Source: a virus. From it: a stretch of DNA of 20,435 nt. A program made the position numbers and the translations under genes. The notes below the pieces were generated by a model that had not been told where the DNA came from, searched no databases, and saw only the letters and a list, made by a program, of their open reading frames with translations. The stretch covers positions 1 to 20,435 of IMG/VR virus record IMGVR_UViG_3300043772_001978. The stretch is one strand, 5' to 3'. The first letter of the stretch is position 1; each line of letters opens with the position of its first letter. Below are positions 20,329-20,435 of this stretch, piece after piece.

Positions 20329-20435
20329 ATGAAAAACGGACCTTTAAAAACAATATGTTCTGAAATCGAAAGACTTTTGAAAATCAAGATTTTAAACTAT
20401 GGGGAATCCCATGAGGTTATTACAGAAAATCAAGG
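20329..20435 (+). CDS. Second copy of the fibre N-terminal module, 5' part only
   Basis: ATG at 20329 opens a frame that runs off the window. Its first 35 residues match those of the fibre gene at 17234 in 27 positions with no gap (shared NYGESH and VITENQ). DNA divergence at synonymous positions shows both copies are kept as protein. A second fibre gene with another distal part is likely to follow. Confidence 0.85.
   Translation, partial: MKNGPLKTICSEIERLLKIKILNYGESHEVITENQ

Noticed and set aside
17234-20435. Diversity-generating retroelement targeting fibre or lectin genes
   Set aside because: No reverse transcriptase and no template/variable repeat pair with adenine-specific differences is present; the duplicated module is N-terminal and differs at all base types.

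Overview
The window is part of a tailed phage or prophage, most likely of a Bacteroidota (Bacteroidetes) host. Phage identity rests on a large terminase with Walker and nuclease motifs, an 823-residue tape measure protein, an M15-type endolysin and collagen-like fibre genes. The host assignment is an inference. The DNA is A+T-rich by eye, Shine-Dalgarno sequences are lacking, several genes have A-rich leaders ending ACAAA-ATG, and at least one exact match to the Bacteroidetes promoter (TTTG-N19-TAnnTTTG) is present. The tape measure protein implies a long tail. I saw no sheath gene, integrase, portal, major capsid protein, tRNA, CRISPR array or insertion sequence.

Layout: four blocks of alternating strand. 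(1) Minus strand, 11835 down to 1, in order of transcription: small accessory genes; three small conserved basic proteins; a ParB-type protein; an ABC-ATPase/GNAT fusion; small and large terminase; a run of tiny Cys-containing proteins; a membrane protein; a tail-assembly-chaperone-like gene with a probable -1 frameshift; the tape measure protein; a ParB-like gene set off by terminators; and a large tail protein that leaves the window at base 1. (2) Plus strand, 12015-13250: a compact lysis cassette of M15 peptidase, membrane protein, lipoprotein and small membrane protein. (3) Minus strand, 16700 down to 13310: an accessory operon of small proteins, a glycosyltransferase and a secreted metzincin protease with a thrombospondin-1-like repeat. 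(4) Plus strand, 16773 to the right edge: a gp10-like connector protein, a collagen-like fibre protein with its own N-terminal module, two unknown virion-like proteins, a LamG-like lectin, and the start of a second copy of the fibre N-terminal module.

How the genes fit together: block 1 supplies packaging and tail assembly, block 2 lysis, and block 4 adsorption structures. Block 3 looks like cargo acting on the host envelope or its surroundings. Many adjacent genes overlap as ATGA or TAATG, so translational coupling is common. Seven probable genes lacked an obvious long reading frame and were found or re-started by reading the sequence: 6620-6679, 6681-6833, 11122-11286, 16198-16344, the -1 frame extension 5631-5918, and the two partial genes at the window edges.

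The points most worth checking are the frameshift at the T9 run upstream of the tape measure gene, the ParB plus ABC-GNAT pair beside the terminase, the ADAMTS-like protease, and the duplicated fibre-anchor module.
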